The notes under the pieces: generated by a model
What the model saw: only the letters and a program-made list of their open reading frames with translations
Databases searched by the model: none
Told to the model about the DNA's origin: nothing
Made by a program: the position numbers and the translations under genes
Shown: one piece after another, positions 24,914-36,239 of the stretch
How positions within the stretch are numbered: position 1 is the stretch's first letter
Layout: each line of letters starts with the position of its first letter
Assembly (NCBI GenBank): GCA_028023455.1
Contig: JAQFVV010012396.1
Span: 5,002,085 to 5,066,084, forward strand
Reading direction: 5' to 3'
Source: Epiperipatus broadwayi
Taxonomy: Eukaryota > Onychophora > Udeonychophora > Euonychophora > Peripatidae
DNA: 64,000 nt

Positions 24914-27901
24914 ATGATAAAGATTTTTCCCAATTATACAATTATGACAGACAAAAATAAAGCATGGCCCTTAATCCCAGGAGGCTGTAAAGTCACCAAC
25001 CAGAACAGTGGTTGGTGGCCGAAGGTGGAGGGTGCTAAGAATATCCTGGAGGCAGACCCAGGCTGCCATTTGATGACGACTTTTTATTTAGGTACTTACA
25101 ACTGCAGATCACTTTCAAGTGAAGGAAGATTGCAAGAATTAGAAGAAGAACTCTCTTATATTAAATGGGATATTATTGGACTTTGTGAAGTTAGAAGAAA
25201 AGGTGAAGAGACAATTGATTTAAAAAGTGGACATATGCTCTATTATAAAGGCACAAATATTGGAAATACAAGTGGAGTAGGATTCATAATAAATAAAAAG
25301 TGGAAGAACAATATTGTGGAGATTTATGGTGTATCAGACAGAGTGGCAAGATTAGTTATACAACTTAATAGCAGATATCAAATGCAGATAATTCAGGTTT
25401 ATGCCCCAACAAGTTCTCACAGTGATGAAGTAGTAGAAGATTTTTATATGGATGTACAAAAGGCTTTTGATCAGAGTAAACAACATTTTAAAATTGTTAT
25501 GGGAGATTTTAATGCTAGAATTGGTAAACAAATGAAAGATGAAAGTGTTGTAGGTAATTTTGGTTATGGTAATAGAAATGAGAGAGGACATAGACTTGTG
25601 GAGTTTGCAGAGAAGGAAAAACTTTATATTATGAATTCTTTTTTTGAGAAAAATGTTAGAAGGAAATGGACATGGAAGCATCCAAATGAAGGTACAGCAG
25701 AATTGGATTATATTTTGACTAACAGGAAATACATATTTCAAGATTGTAATGTTCTTAATAAATTTAATACAGGAAGTGATCATCGATTAGTAAGGGGTAA
25801 GATACATGTTAATGTAAAACTAGAGAGACAAAAATTATTAAGAAAGACTATATTTACAGTTGATATTCCTAATCTTCAGAATCATTCTAATGAATTTAAA
25901 TTAGAACTTACAAATCGGTTTCAAGTATTAGTAGATTTTGAACATGATTCAGATTTGAATGAAATTAATATGAAAATAACTGATACACTTTTAAAAACTG
26001 CAACAAAGATAGCTGGTAGAAAAAAGCAGCAATTGACTAATAAAATTTCTACTGAGACTAGAGAACTTATGAAGAAAAGAAGGAATATGAAGATATGCAA
26101 GAATGATGCATTAAAAAGAATTGAATATCTCGAATTTTGTAAAATGGTGCGGAAAAGAGTTGAAAATGATATAAGAAAGTATAACTGTGAATTAGCAAGA
26201 AAAGCTGTAGAAAAAAATAAAAGTCTTAAGAATGTAAAACAACATTTTGGTATTGGTAGGAAATTTATATCTGCAATAAGGAAAAAAGATGGAATTATTA
26301 CTAAAAAGAGGGATGACATTATGAAATTGGTAGAAGATTTTTATCGAGAATTATATAGTAATAAAGAACAAGTACCTCCTATATCTACTGCATCTTCCGA
26401 ATTGCCCAGAATTTTAAATAAAGAAGTGAGAAATGCAATTAAATGTATGAAAAAAGGAAAGGCTCCAGGTAATGATGGAATTATAATTGATATATTAAAA
26501 GAAGCAGGTGAAGAAACAGAAAAAATATTAGCAAAGTTATATACCAAATGTCTAAATGATAATGATGTACCGGATGATTGGAAGAATGCAGTAATAATAT
26601 TAATATTTAAAAAAGGTGATAAAGAAGATATTAGAAATTACAGACCTATCAGTCTTTTATCAGTTTTATATAAAATTTTTACCAAGATAATTACAACTCG
26701 CCTACAGAGAACCTTGGATTTTCACCAACCAAGAGAACAAGCTGGATTTAAAAGTGGTTTTAGTACAGTAGATCATATTCAAGTATTGAGAGAAGTTATA
26801 GAAAGGACAAATGAATATGAGTTGTCATTATGTTTTGAATTTGTAGATTATGAAAAGGCATTTGATTCTATAAACATTTCTTCAGTGATTAAAGCATTGG
26901 ATCATCAAGGTATAGATCCAGGATATTGTCATATTTTAAAGAATATTTATAAAAATGCAACAGCAGCAATTAGATTACATAATGATACTGGGAAAGTCAA
27001 CATTGAGAAAGGTGTAAGACAAGGTGACTCCATATCTCCAAAACTTTTTACAGCAGTGCTGCAAGAAGTATTTTGTGGATTAAAATGGGAAACTAAAGGA
27101 GTGAAAGTAAATGGAGATTATTTAAGTCATTTAGATTTCGCAGATGATGTAGTTGTTTTTGCAAATAATGCTTCCGAGCTGCAGGAAATGTTGCAGGAGT
27201 TATCAGATGAAAGTAGGAAAGTAGGACTAAAGATAAATGTTAAAAAGACTAAAGTAATGTTTAATCGATTTGCTCCAAATATGAAAATAAAGATTGATTA
27301 TGATGAATTAGAAGAAGTTAAGAGTTACAAATACCTTGGTCAGATTATTAATACAGATAGAAACATAATAGAGGAAATTAATCATAGAATTAAACTTGGT
27401 TGGAGTGCTTTTGGTAGAAATAACTTGATATTAAAAGGAAATATGCCTATGTGTTTGAAAAGAAAAGTTTTTAACAAATGTGTTTTACCAGTTCTTACTT
27501 ATGGATCTGACACTTGGACACTTAATAGAAGATCAATACAGAGACTTCAGACCACTCAAAGAAGTATGGAGAGATGTATGTTGGGAGTAACAAGAAGAGA
27601 TCGAAAACGCAATGTATGGGTAAGAGAACAAACAGGTGTTACTGACCTCATTGAAAAAATTAAAAGATTGAAGTGGAGTTGGGCTGGACATATTGCTAGA
27701 AGAGATGATAATCGATGGACAATTGAAATTTTAAACTGGATTCCAAGAGATTGTAAAAGACCCAGAAGGAGACCACATGTAAGATGGATGGATGAAATAA
27801 GAAAATGTGTAGGGGTGATATGGAGAAGAGAAGCTAAAGATCGAAGAAGATGGATTAAACTTGGAGAGACCTTCATCCTGCAGTGGATTAATAATGGTTG
27901 A
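24914..27901 (+). CDS. RTE-type ORF2: AP endonuclease and reverse transcriptase
   Basis: This 995-residue polyprotein nicks target DNA and reverse-transcribes its own RNA there (target-primed reverse transcription). Endonuclease, residues ~58-300: N63 in TYNCRS, E92 in GLCEVRR, Y163 in QVYAPT, D198 and N200 in MGDFNAR, D265 in ELDYIL and the S-D-H triad 288-290 in GSDHRLV. Reverse transcriptase, residues ~490-830: KAPGNDG at 516-522, FVDYEKAFD with D645, [10 protein letters not shown] from 700, FADD at 742-745, then [10 protein letters not shown] and YKYLGQI. A basic C-terminal part contains W.GHIARRD and [10 protein letters not shown]. All catalytic residues expected are present, so it may be functional. 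The first ATG (24914) gives the full frame; M11 is an alternative start. Similar proteins are often mis-annotated as craniofacial development protein 2-like. Antisense frames over it are shadows. Confidence 0.95.
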   Translation: MIKIFPNYTIMTDKNKAWPLIPGGCKVTNQNSGWWPKVEGAKNILEADPGCHLMTTFYLGTYNCRSLSSEGRLQELEEELSYIKWDIIGLCEVRRKGEETIDLKSGHMLYYKGTNIGNTSGVGFIINKKWKNNIVEIYGVSDRVARLVIQLNSRYQMQIIQVYAPTSSHSDEVVEDFYMDVQKAFDQSKQHFKIVMGDFNARIGKQMKDESVVGNFGYGNRNERGHRLVEFAEKEKLYIMNSFFEKNVRRKWTWKHPNEGTAELDYILTNRKYIFQDCNVLNKFNTGSDHRLVRGKIHVNVKLERQKLLRKTIFTVDIPNLQNHSNEFKLELTNRFQVLVDFEHDSDLNEINMKITDTLLKTATKIAGRKKQQLTNKISTETRELMKKRRNMKICKNDALKRIEYLEFCKMVRKRVENDIRKYNCELARKAVEKNKSLKNVKQHFGIGRKFISAIRKKDGIITKKRDDIMKLVEDFYRELYSNKEQVPPISTASSELPRILNKEVRNAIKCMKKGKAPGNDGIIIDILKEAGEETEKILAKLYTKCLNDNDVPDDWKNAVIILIFKKGDKEDIRNYRPISLLSVLYKIFTKIITTRLQRTLDFHQPREQAGFKSGFSTVDHIQVLREVIERTNEYELSLCFEFVDYEKAFDSINISSVIKALDHQGIDPGYCHILKNIYKNATAAIRLHNDTGKVNIEKGVRQGDSISPKLFTAVLQEVFCGLKWETKGVKVNGDYLSHLDFADDVVVFANNASELQEMLQELSDESRKVGLKINVKKTKVMFNRFAPNMKIKIDYDELEEVKSYKYLGQIINTDRNIIEEINHRIKLGWSAFGRNNLILKGNMPMCLKRKVFNKCVLPVLTYGSDTWTLNRRSIQRLQTTQRSMERCMLGVTRRDRKRNVWVREQTGVTDLIEKIKRLKWSWAGHIARRDDNRWTIEILNWIPRDCKRPRRRPHVRWMDEIRKCVGVIWRREAKDRRRWIKLGETFILQWINNG

Positions 27902-27904
27902 TAA

Positions 27905-27915
27905 TGATGATGATG

Positions 27916-27953
<38 letters not shown>
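27905..27953 (+). repeat. (TGA)n tail then (AT)n(GT)n microsatellite
   Basis: TGATGATGATGAT is the element's own 3' repeat. It is followed by an AT run and then about 12 GT units, which belong to the target microsatellite. Confidence 0.9.
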
Positions 27954-27954
<1 letters not shown>

Positions 27955-29370
27955 AAAACAAAAGAGAGTGTGGTGTTATTTCCGTATAATATCTAGTAAT
28001 AAGTTTAACTGGGTGTTGCTAGAGAACTATCAATTACCATTGTCAGCCCTAACATTAAACTACTTGTTTTAAGTTTTATTCAAAACAAAAAAGCTATTGT
28101 TGGATATTACAGCAAAATAGTTTATCCTTAGGGAGATCAATAGTAATTGATCATTAGCTAGAAATATGATTGACCTAGCAATACTATTGCTATATATATC
28201 TAATTATTACATGGAAATATTTCCCACATTTTCCTTTGCTTACATCATAATAAATCCATGAAAATATTTAATCTGATATATATAAAACCATAATAATATT
28301 CTTATATGTTTAAATATATAACTACATACATTATAAAAATGATTTGAAATGTAATGATGATAAATTATGACTTGAAAATGTTTATAAAACTTACACATGT
28401 ACAAAAAAACTTGAAATATGAATAAAAAAGTACAATCATGCAGTTATAAATAATAAAAAAGATATATTTGATATTTGACAGAAATTAAAATCTATATTAT
28501 TGTTCCATAAAAATTTCTAGAGTATCAGTTCATATTTAATTCCATTTTCTCTAAACTTTTTAATAAGATCAATAAAATAAAAATTATAATAGGTGTGCCT
28601 TCTCTTCTTCCTCTTCTATAATATTTATGCTACCACATGAAATCTATCATTTTCTAAAAAATTATAAACAAAACTAGAATGTTTACTCTTTAATAATTAT
28701 TTTATTTTTGTTTCCTTTTAAGGAATTAATAAAAATTGTGTAACTTCTTCTCAATGGTAAATTGGTTTTATGTACTTTATTATAATTGTGCCATATTTAT
28801 ATAAAAAATTGTTTTTACTCCTCTACTATCTGAAATTTTAATCTGTAATAATTATTTATAATGAAATATGTAATATATCCATGTAATTATATATTTATAA
28901 TGCAAAATATGAATTTTATTTTTCTCCTAAATAACCATTATTAAATATAATTAATAAAATTTTGCTTTAAAAAAAAGTCTACATGAAGAAGAGTTTAAAA
29001 AAAATTAATTTTTAATCTGATAAAAAAATGTTGAGAATTATTTATGTAATTATTAAAGGTCCATAAATGCAAGACAAATGCTTGCAAAGTTAAATCAGTA
29101 TAGATTTTGATTTTTAAAGGTTTATTTTTAGTGGTAATGACTTTATAATTTAATTTTCATATTTGTTTCCAGATGGCAGATGTAATCTAAAGAGTATCAC
29201 TAAATGCAGTTGCTTTTTATACAATTTAGCAGAATTTGTTTTTCTATTATATTGATAAAGATAAAACAATACCCCCACCCGAGATATTTTTTTTTTGTTT
29301 AAAAAAGTTTTTTTAAAATAATACTATTAATATAATGTTCTAATTATTTATCAAGTGCACAGGCAATATA
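27955..29370. other. AT-rich non-coding DNA
   Basis: Nothing recognisable seen apart from a short imperfect palindrome near 28137-28162. Confidence 0.5.
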
Positions 29371-29374
29371 TAAT

Positions 29375-29516
29375 TAGAAAGAGAAAGACATTACTGTTTA
29401 GTCTCTATCTTGTGGTGAGGCTTGAGATGTCCCTCTATAGTCAAAAACTACATTGTTTGGCTATTATGCAAACATTTAAGGTGCATGTGGAAAAAGGTTA
29501 AGCCTTTCTCTTTCTA
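29375..29516. mobile_element. candidate MITE, 142 bp with 15-bp terminal inverted repeats
   Basis: The termini TAGAAAGAGAAAGAC (29375-29389) and GCCTTTCTCTTTCTA (29502-29516) are inverted copies with one mismatch. The outermost TA on both sides could be a TA target duplication, as in Tc1/mariner-derived MITEs. There is no coding capacity. Confidence is limited because the arms are purine-rich and only one copy is seen. Confidence 0.5.
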
Positions 29517-29556
29517 AATACTATTAATAATAATTATACAATATATTTTAGTTTTA

Positions 29557-29592
29557 AACCACTAAACATCACATGATTACCATTCTTTACTA
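29557..29592 (+). repeat. short match to the head of the 50055-50300 element
   Basis: AACCACTAAACATCACATGA and the next 15 bases match 50055-50089 with a few changes, starting exactly where the element at 50055 begins. The similarity then stops, so this is a 5' fragment or a diverged copy. Confidence 0.5.
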
Positions 29593-29599
29593 TATGGAG

Positions 29600-30430
29600 A
29601 GTTTTACCTCCATATTTTAATTTTAATAAAGTTTTTTAATCTTCTCATAAGTCCATTTCAGTTTTTGAATTAGAATGGCAGTACCTGTTGTATTTTGCTT
29701 ATGAGTTCTATTTTGTATTGAAGTTACTTTGTTTTATTTATTCATTTAGTGTAGTTTTGTTCATATTATTGACTTTTGTTTTTAGATGAGAGGTACAACC
29801 AGGGAATAAAAACAGGTTTAATTCTTGTCACTTGTTGCACAATGTGGTAGAAATTTTCTTGTTTTATTTGTCAAGGTGAAAAATACATTTTTCTTTACTT
29901 TCATTGTTTATTTATTTCAAAAATATTTTCATTTATTTCAATGATATTTTTATTCATAAATATAAAACATACTTTATTTTTATAAATATTAATGTTGTTT
30001 TAGAATTAAAAAACATATATGGTGTCATAGAAAAAAAATTCTAATATTATATTTGAGAATGCTATACGTGAGTATTTTTTAATTTCTCAATATAATATTA
30101 ATATCATAAAAATTTACAGTTGATACATATTTTAAAAATTAATTATGATGAATAGAAAATAACTTAATCTTGCTACAAATTTTATACAAATTATACAAAC
30201 TGAAACCTACATATTTGAAAAATTAAGCATAAATTTTAAACCTCATCTTAGTTATATTTAATGTGCTCAAGTGATTACTAAGCACTCAAAACCCATGTGA
30301 TAAGACAGAACTTATTTTTACCTTCATGTTATATTAAGACTCGGAGTTGTTTTTATTTTTTAATAGAATTTTAGTAGTTTTACCACTTCAAAAAGACTTA
30401 TTTTTAGATTTAAAAACATTTTAAATAATA
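29600..30430. other. AT-rich non-coding DNA
   Basis: Nothing recognisable seen. Confidence 0.5.
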
Positions 30431-30432
30431 GT

Positions 30433-30592
30433 TGTATTTTTATATTGGACTATGTCCATCATCTAATATGAGTGCATAATGTCTTTAGAAAAAATTAACT
30501 TTTATTTAAATATTCCAAATGCATTCAACTGTTAGTAATAGCACATCAAACAGGCTAGTATATGCACAATGTTTCAAGAGGTACTATTCTCC
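30433..30592 (+). repeat. dispersed repeat R1, copy 2
   Basis: Same-orientation partner of 1756-1920; see that entry for shared blocks. Similarity ends at about the same point in both copies, after CAAGAG, which suggests a real element boundary. Confidence 0.75.
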
Positions 30593-31007
30593 CCTCTATT
30601 TCTACCCACTGCCTGTGATGCTACTATTATAATGGCTACTACAAATAGCAGGAATCTGCTTTTAATTTTTTGCAGCAGAAATTTTAAGTAAAGATATATT
30701 TTTGCAAATTATTAGTCCTAAGTATAAAATCTAGTATCAGAACTGCTGGGATAAAAAATTCCAACAAAATAAAATGCCTTCAATTAATGGAAATTAAAAA
30801 GATAAAGGTTTGCCATATTGAGCAGAGTTGAAAGAATAGTAACAAGTTTACACTACGTTATCATTTATTTGTAACAGAAAAATGAACTAAATTAATTTCC
30901 AAGTTGTGTTTTTTATACAAAAAATTATACTTTCACTTCAATTTTTTTTTTATTTACTATAATAAGTCAATAATAAATGTTTAGTTCATTTTTATTTTAT
31001 TTTGTAA

Positions 31008-31788
31008 TCATCATCATCAATAATATTCTGCTCCATGGATAAGTCCAGAGAGTAATCACATTACCAATTCATCAATTTTTCCAATCCATTCTTCTCATTG
31101 CCCAGCTCTTCAATTCTACATAACTGTTTCCATCTCTTATATCTTTCAACAATGGTGATCTTTACCATCCTTTCTTCTTCTTTCCACACATCATTCCCTC
31201 AAAATATCTTTCATTAAACTATACTTTTTTCTTAATATATATTCAATCCAGTTTTTTTTTTTCTATTTTTAATTTCCTCAATCAATTTTTTTTTTCCATT
31301 TAGTCTTTTTTAATTTGTTATTTTATTCACCCAACTGATTTTTTTTTCTCTTTTTTCCATGACCACAACTTAAAGGATTCTAATCTGATTTTATTTTTCT
31401 TATTCATTGTCCACGTTTCCCAGCTATACAATAGTACAATCTACACATAGCATTTAATTAATCATTTTTTTAATAATCTCTTCAAATGATCACAAAATAT
31501 TTTCTTTCTCTTAATAAATGTCTCCTTTGCCAATGCTACTTTCTTTTAACTTCATTTTCATTTCTTCCATTCTCACTCAACCAATCATTCAAATATCTAA
31601 ATCACTTTACTTATTGAACTATGTTATCATGGATTTCAATTTGCATTTTTTCATATTCCTCCTGATCCATGAATACTTAGTCTTTTCAACATTAATCTTC
31701 AATCCATATTCTATACATCCTTCCTCCAATTTACTCAACATATTTTGAAGACACTTTTCATTATCAGATCATCTGCAAATGTTATGCA
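31008..31788 (-). pseudogene. decayed RTE-like LINE relic
   Basis: Reading the minus strand from 31788 gives ITFADDL (RT motif C), then YGLKINVEKTK (motif D) and a KVALAKETFIKRK thumb-type segment. LIKCYV..IVLLYSWETWTMNK and SWVNKITN follow, then a basic tail, with stop codons and indels throughout. It ends with a TGATGATGAT run at 31008-31020, the same type of 3' tail as the intact RTE copies. It is truncated 5' within the reverse transcriptase. Divergence is far greater than between copies A and B, so this is an older, probably different RTE family. The open frame on the plus strand at 31518-31748 is an antisense shadow. Confidence 0.85.
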
Positions 31789-32053
31789 TATATATATATA
31801 TTTTATAATACACTTCAAAAAGTAAAAAAAAATGAAGAAAATATTTTATAATTTTGATTTTGATTTTTTATCTATGTTTTATTTTTTTTTTTTCATATTT
31901 GGAAATATTACAATAAGTATATATATTCCAAATGTAGAAATATTACTTTAGATAGGAATTATTTGTTTCCAAAGTATTTCAAAGCATTAGAATGTCAATT
32001 ATATATACATTGAGATTTAAATCACAAGAATTTCAATTTTATATATATATATA

Positions 32054-32079
32054 GTAACAGTATATAAATATGCTGTTAC
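32054..32079. repeat. terminal hairpin of family P (left end of large foldback)
   Basis: Stem GTAACAG with CTGTTAC around a 12-base loop TATATAAATATG. The reverse complement of 35945-35970 is identical over all 26 bases. The palindrome at 43180-43205 has the same loop but stem GTAACGA with TCGTTAC, so two base pairs are changed on both sides. Confidence 0.9.
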
Positions 32080-32484
32080 ATTAATTTAAAATAAAATCTT
32101 AAAGTTCGCAAATAAAAATAAATGTATTAAAAAGAAAAAAAACTAAATGCTAAAATTAAAATGTTTGTTAAATGTATATATTTGCACAGACGCTAAACTT
32201 TAAAAATATTTTTTGATAAATAAAAAAAGGATATTTGAACGTATTTTTTTTGTAAAAAAAAATACAAGATTTAAATATAAAAATATTTTAATAAAAAAAT
32301 AACGTAAGTTAAAATAAAAACAGGTATTAATTAATTCCTGTAATCTGTAAATGGAAATGATTGTTTATTAATTATCCAAAAGCTGTGTAATTAAAAAGTC
32401 AGATGAAAAATAGATAAGAGAATAAAGAGATTTTAGCTTGACCAATGGAAGCAAATAAAGGCCCGGACCATAATGAAAAAATGG

Positions 32485-32531
32485 AACAGTGACGTTTTTG
32501 TTCATGGAATCCATAGGAGGATTATAAAAAG
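32485..32531 (+). promoter_or_regulatory. conserved TATA-containing block, arm copy 1
   Basis: This 47-base block is identical to 43591-43637 at 46 positions, although the surrounding arm is much more diverged. It contains TGACGT (CRE-like half palindrome, 32490-32495) and TATAAAAAG (32523-32531). Spacing and motif order fit a Pol II core promoter pointing rightwards. Activity is inferred, not shown. Confidence 0.55.
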
Positions 32532-32578
32532 AGAAATACAATTTTCCTGGGAGTTTTCCAACTTGATTTGGTGAGACG

Positions 32579-32601
32579 AACGACAAGACGCACTTGTCGT
32601 T
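32579..32601 (+). other. hairpin with compensating changes, arm copy 1
   Basis: A 9-bp perfect stem AACGACAAG with CTTGTCGTT around the loop ACGCA, 56 bases after the start of the TATA motif. The counterpart at 43689-43711 has AACGGTAAG with CTTGCCGTT around the same loop: one A-T pair became G-C, and one C-G became T-G. Confidence 0.7.
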
Positions 32602-33012
32602 TTCTCTTACTTATTTTAAAAATGAAAAGACTGTGATACCAGAACAAAAACAGCTAATGCTACCTCCAAAATATCAGACCGGTCCTCCAGGAAAGTCTCC
32701 ATGGGAATTGCCAACATGAACCTGGACTCTTCTACCGTAAGCAATAGAACTGAACAATTGTTAAAATCATAAAATTAATTAAGAACTTTAAAGATTTGAT
32801 AAGTTAATTTAAATTTTAAAAAAAAGAACTTTTCTCTGACTTATGTGTCAACTCAATTAATAATGTTTAATTTTATATGTCTTATGTTTGGTAAAAATCA
32901 TTTCCATTTATTATTTTATTTGTATTAATATTTATTGTTTCAATTTTAAATGAGGAAATTTAAGTTGGGTATAGATGTTGCGTATATTCATTAGCGGTTA
33001 ATTATGTTGCTG

Positions 33013-33849
33013 TTTCATAGTCGATTGGAATATATAAGTCCTCAATGTCACTGCAGCATCTTACGATGAATGCCATTGGATTTTTTTGTATTCCCTATGC
33101 AATTGACGTTATCGATGATTTTGTGTTTTGATCAGTTGTGTTCATTTTGAAATGTTTTTGACCGTGGAATCTGTGCAACTGATCTATACTCAACATTATA
33201 AAAAAAATTGTATAAAATTCATCTGTGCGAACGTATCTAAAGGTTAAATTTAAATCGGGCGTGAATGGCTATATAGATTTGTAAAGTTATATATATAGTT
33301 CAAGGGAGGGTAATCTTAGGTTATTCGTTTCATAGTTGAATTAGCTCAATGTATTGGATATATTTGTGTAATTAGTAGATGTAGTATGAGATCCGCTATG
33401 GGCAAGATTGCATATATATGCCACACACGGCATGGATGGGTTTGTAAGTCGGCAAAGGACCACATTCCATTCCTATGGAGTTTTTGTTTATTGTTCTACT
33501 CGCCAACAGATGTAGCATTCCTGTTGGTGGAGAGACAATGTCTTCTCTAACTCTACTTACTGTTCAGATGTACATTCCTGACAGTATAGTATTTTGTGTT
33601 GCATTTTCATGCTACATTGAATACATAAATGTATCAGATGGATTGGTGCCAGTTTGACTGCGAACTTTTTGGCCTAAGGTTAAATAAGGGATAGAACATT
33701 TTTCTTTTCAAATACAATCTATATAGTCTATTCATACTCGACTCACTAAATAAATATTAAATTCATTGTTGCAATCTATTTAAATGTAAAATTAAAGATT
33801 AATATAAAAATCTAAAATGTTAAACTTATTCCTCAAATTAAAATAATTT
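33013..33849. other. interior of large foldback, mixed composition
   Basis: Less AT-rich than its surroundings and contains several CpGs. A 60-codon frame at 33475-33657 (starting MEFLFIVLLANRC) is open but matches nothing I recognise and has no conserved partner in the window, so it is not called as a gene. Confidence 0.5.
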
Positions 33850-34385
33850 TATATGTGCGTAAATAAATATTTCTGTGCAAATTTAGTACGTGATCTCTGG
33901 CATTTTGAATTTCAAAATTGACCAAAAACATTGTCTGATACATGTAAGTGATAAAAAAGTACACGAAAACGCAAAAAAAAAAATGAAAACCTTACAAAAT
34001 AGATATGATATTGCATATTAAAAAAAAAGTAAGTTCAAAACGTGAAAAATCGAAGGTATATATATAAAATCAAACTAAAACTTAATTCATTTTACAATTA
34101 ATTGTATTTATTCTTACCAGAAGATGTTCTCTTTGTTTGCAAAACTTCAGATTCTGTATCTCATTTTAAATTATAAATCAAATAATTTATATTATATATA
34201 GAAAGAGCAAGATTACTAATAGAATAGCTTTAAACCTTAATCAATAAATGTCAGTCATCCTACATTAAATTTAATACATATTTCTTAGAATTAAACAAAA
34301 TGCTTTGATATGATGGGGAGGGGAGGTAAGAAAAGAAACTTAAAAAAAAAAAACTTTTAAATCTTGTTATTGTTAAGTTTTAGTT
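33850..34385 (+). repeat. inverted-pair repeat Y, left copy
   Basis: Matches the reverse complement of about 36300-36645. Shared blocks include GTGCAAATTTAGTA, TTTTGAATTTCAAAAT, TCAGATTCTGTATCTCATTT, AATCAATAAATGT and ATGCTTTGATATGAT. The left copy carries about 150 extra bases (33985-34140) that the right copy lacks. Confidence 0.8.
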
Positions 34386-34479
34386 ATTGTTGTGACATTT
34401 GCAAATAACAATAACAAAAAAGTAATCTATGAAATGTAATTTTTAAATATATATATATATTTAACGGTCACTGAAATTT

Positions 34480-34740
34480 GGTCTTAAAGTATCTGCCGAC
34501 AGGGCGCTATCTAGGCCATTCGTACCTAGAAAAATTTATAAAGTAGGCAGATACGCGCTGTTAAAAATCCAACTTTTCTTTTATTGACCGTTTGCCCTTG
34601 CCACTAGCTCAAGGAGATGCAGAGATTAATATAATATAAATTCTTATCCAATTATATTTCAATATTAAAAGAAAGAAATAAAATAAGCCACTGCCAATAA
34701 TTAACACACAAATAGATTTTTATTAACGCACATTTAAAAT
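34480..34740 (+). repeat. inverted-pair repeat X, left copy
   Basis: Matches the reverse complement of about 36655-36850. Shared blocks are AGGGCGC(T/C)ATCTAG, TAGAAAAATTTATAAAG, TAGGCAGATAC, AGCCACTGCC and ATTAACACA. Contains a short hairpin, GTATCTGCC (34488) with GGCAGATAC (34546). Confidence 0.8.
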
Positions 34741-34884
34741 TGAGGAATAAATTTATTTTAGATTTTACATTAATAATTTTTTTTTAATTTAAATTCAAAT
34801 TACTATTTACATAGACTGCACAGATGGATATTTCTGAGGGTGATTTTTTTTTACCGAGACGCATGTGCTACCAATGGTCCTTCC

Positions 34885-34968
34885 CATACGAAGTTTTCCT
34901 GAAAACAAATCGAGTCATTCACCCCTTAAAAGAAGTTTTCCCGAAAACAAATCGAGTCATTCAAAGGG
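34885..34968 (+). repeat. two-unit direct repeat, period ~41 bp
   Basis: GAAGTTTTCC(T/C)GAAAACAA followed by ATCGAGTCATTCA occurs at about 34890-34922 and again at 34931-34963. CACCCCTT between the units and AAGGGGTAAG after them form an additional short inverted pair. Confidence 0.85.
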
Positions 34969-34969
34969 G

Positions 34970-35480
34970 TAAGTGAAGCAACCGACAACAAAACACATAC
35001 ATATCAGGTAATAAAATTGAACCCTCCCAACTTTAACGTAACTTTTAATTAGAACATAATACACACACACACACAAAAAAAAATGGAAATGATTGCTTAA
35101 ACATCTGCATAAAAAAATATTAATAATTGATTTTGCATTTTTAAATCAGATAAGAATTCTTATTTTCAGATATTAATTAATTGCAATTTTTAGGAAAGTT
35201 CTTATTAAATAGACAGTATAGTTCATACGTTACGGATTGAGCAGATTTTAGGGATCCGTCTTCGTGATCACTTTCGTAGATTTTGTCATTCTTTGAAATG
35301 AAACCACTACTTGCCATTCATTTGGTCAGGAACTGTCATCCAGAGGCCTCAGCTGGTTGTCTGGAAAATCAAACTTATTGCAGACTTCCACATCATGAAA
35401 ATCTGCAATATAGCCAGTTATAACGACATATTCATAGTCAGCTCTCAGATAACAATCCTCAGAATAATTTGGCTTTTATA
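34970..35480. other. AT-rich foldback interior
   Basis: Holds a short (CA)n run near 35061-35074. Nothing coding is seen. Confidence 0.45.
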
Positions 35481-35975
35481 TTTTTATTAGTCTCTTATCA
35501 TCCAATCTTTGGATTCAAAGAGCAAGACATCACTAATCCATTCGTGTTTCAGTTATGGTCCGTGCTGTCATTTTAGTGTTTGCATTGGTCATTTAATTCC
35601 TTTGTATTCTCTTATCTGACCATTTAATTTATTTTACATGCCTCACGGGTTAGTTTGCTTTTGAACAATCATTTAATTAATAAGACAATCATTTCCATTT
35701 TCTAAGACTATAGAAATCAACATTTATTTCTATTTTTAAAATATCAATCTTTATATTTTTACTTTTTTTACAAAAAAAATACTTTCAAATGCTTTTATCT
35801 GTAAAAGCCTTCAAAGTTTCCTATCTGTGTGATCTATATACATTACACAACTTTTAATTTTCAGTTTTTAAGTTAAGTTTTTTTTTTTTCATTTTAATAA
35901 ATCAATTTTTCTTCGCAATCTTTTTATTTTAGTTTTAAAATAATGTAACAGCATATTTATATACTGTTACAATAT
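35480..35975 (-). repeat. foldback family P, arm copy 2 (inverted, diverged)
   Basis: The reverse complement follows arm copy 1 in order: terminal hairpin, poly-A-rich block, GGAAATGATTGT, AGATAAGAGAATA, GACCAATG.AA.C, GGACCATAA and TTTGAATCCA. Divergence is much greater than between the two arms at 43.2-45.0 kb. The TATA motif and second hairpin are not preserved here. Confidence 0.7.
35945..35970. repeat. terminal hairpin of family P (right end of large foldback)
   Basis: The exact reverse complement of 32054-32079, although the arms behind it have diverged strongly. The preserved ends suggest selection or recent homogenisation of this hairpin. Confidence 0.85.
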
Positions 35976-36239
35976 AATTAGATAGGTCAAACAAAACACC
36001 AAATTGCCTAGTTTACAAAAATAATATTAATTTCAGCTAATTTATTAAAGATTATTTAGTTTTCATAAAAATACCACTATTATAGACTGCTTACTTGTAC
36101 ACAAACGTATATAGAAATTAATATTATTTTTGTAAACTAGACTGTATATATATTTATTGGCTTAACTTTATTTCACTAATTTTAGAATCTATAAAAAGTT
36201 GTAAAATGGATTTTTTATAGTTTACTTTGAATGATGAGG

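Larger units (their letters stand above)
24620..27918 (+). mobile_element. full-length RTE-type LINE, copy A
   Basis: A 3.3-kb element starts at GGCTGCAGAAA and ends in a TGATGATGATGAT tail, the length and short 3' repeat expected for the RTE clade. It has a 5' untranslated region of about 290 bases, one 995-codon frame and almost no 3' untranslated region. Both ends were set by alignment with copy B at 37758-41055. The two copies are nearly identical along their length, so the family was active recently. Copy A is the only one here with an unbroken frame. Confidence 0.95.
32044..33012 (+). repeat. foldback family P, arm copy 1
   Basis: About 970 bp that match the left arm of the palindrome at 43172-44090, roughly 85% identical by eye. 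It begins with a 26-base terminal hairpin (32054-32079), runs through the conserved TATA block and second hairpin, and ends near GCGGTTAATTATGTT, the point where the other palindrome turns back. Here the sequence instead runs on into unrelated DNA. An inverted, more diverged arm closes the structure at about 35480-35975. No credible protein: the minus frame at 32368-32586 is unsupported. Confidence 0.85.

Noticed and set aside
24759-24941. 60-codon antisense frame conserved in both RTE copies (also 40735-40917)
   Set aside because: The copies are too similar for conservation to mean anything, and the frame overlaps the element's 5' region.
25352-26319. Antisense frames of 143 and 132 codons over RTE copy A, and their mirrors over copy B
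   Set aside because: They are shadows of the endonuclease/RT frame.
33475-33657. 60-codon plus-strand frame inside the large foldback
   Set aside because: Unrecognised, not repeated in the related palindrome and short enough to be chance.
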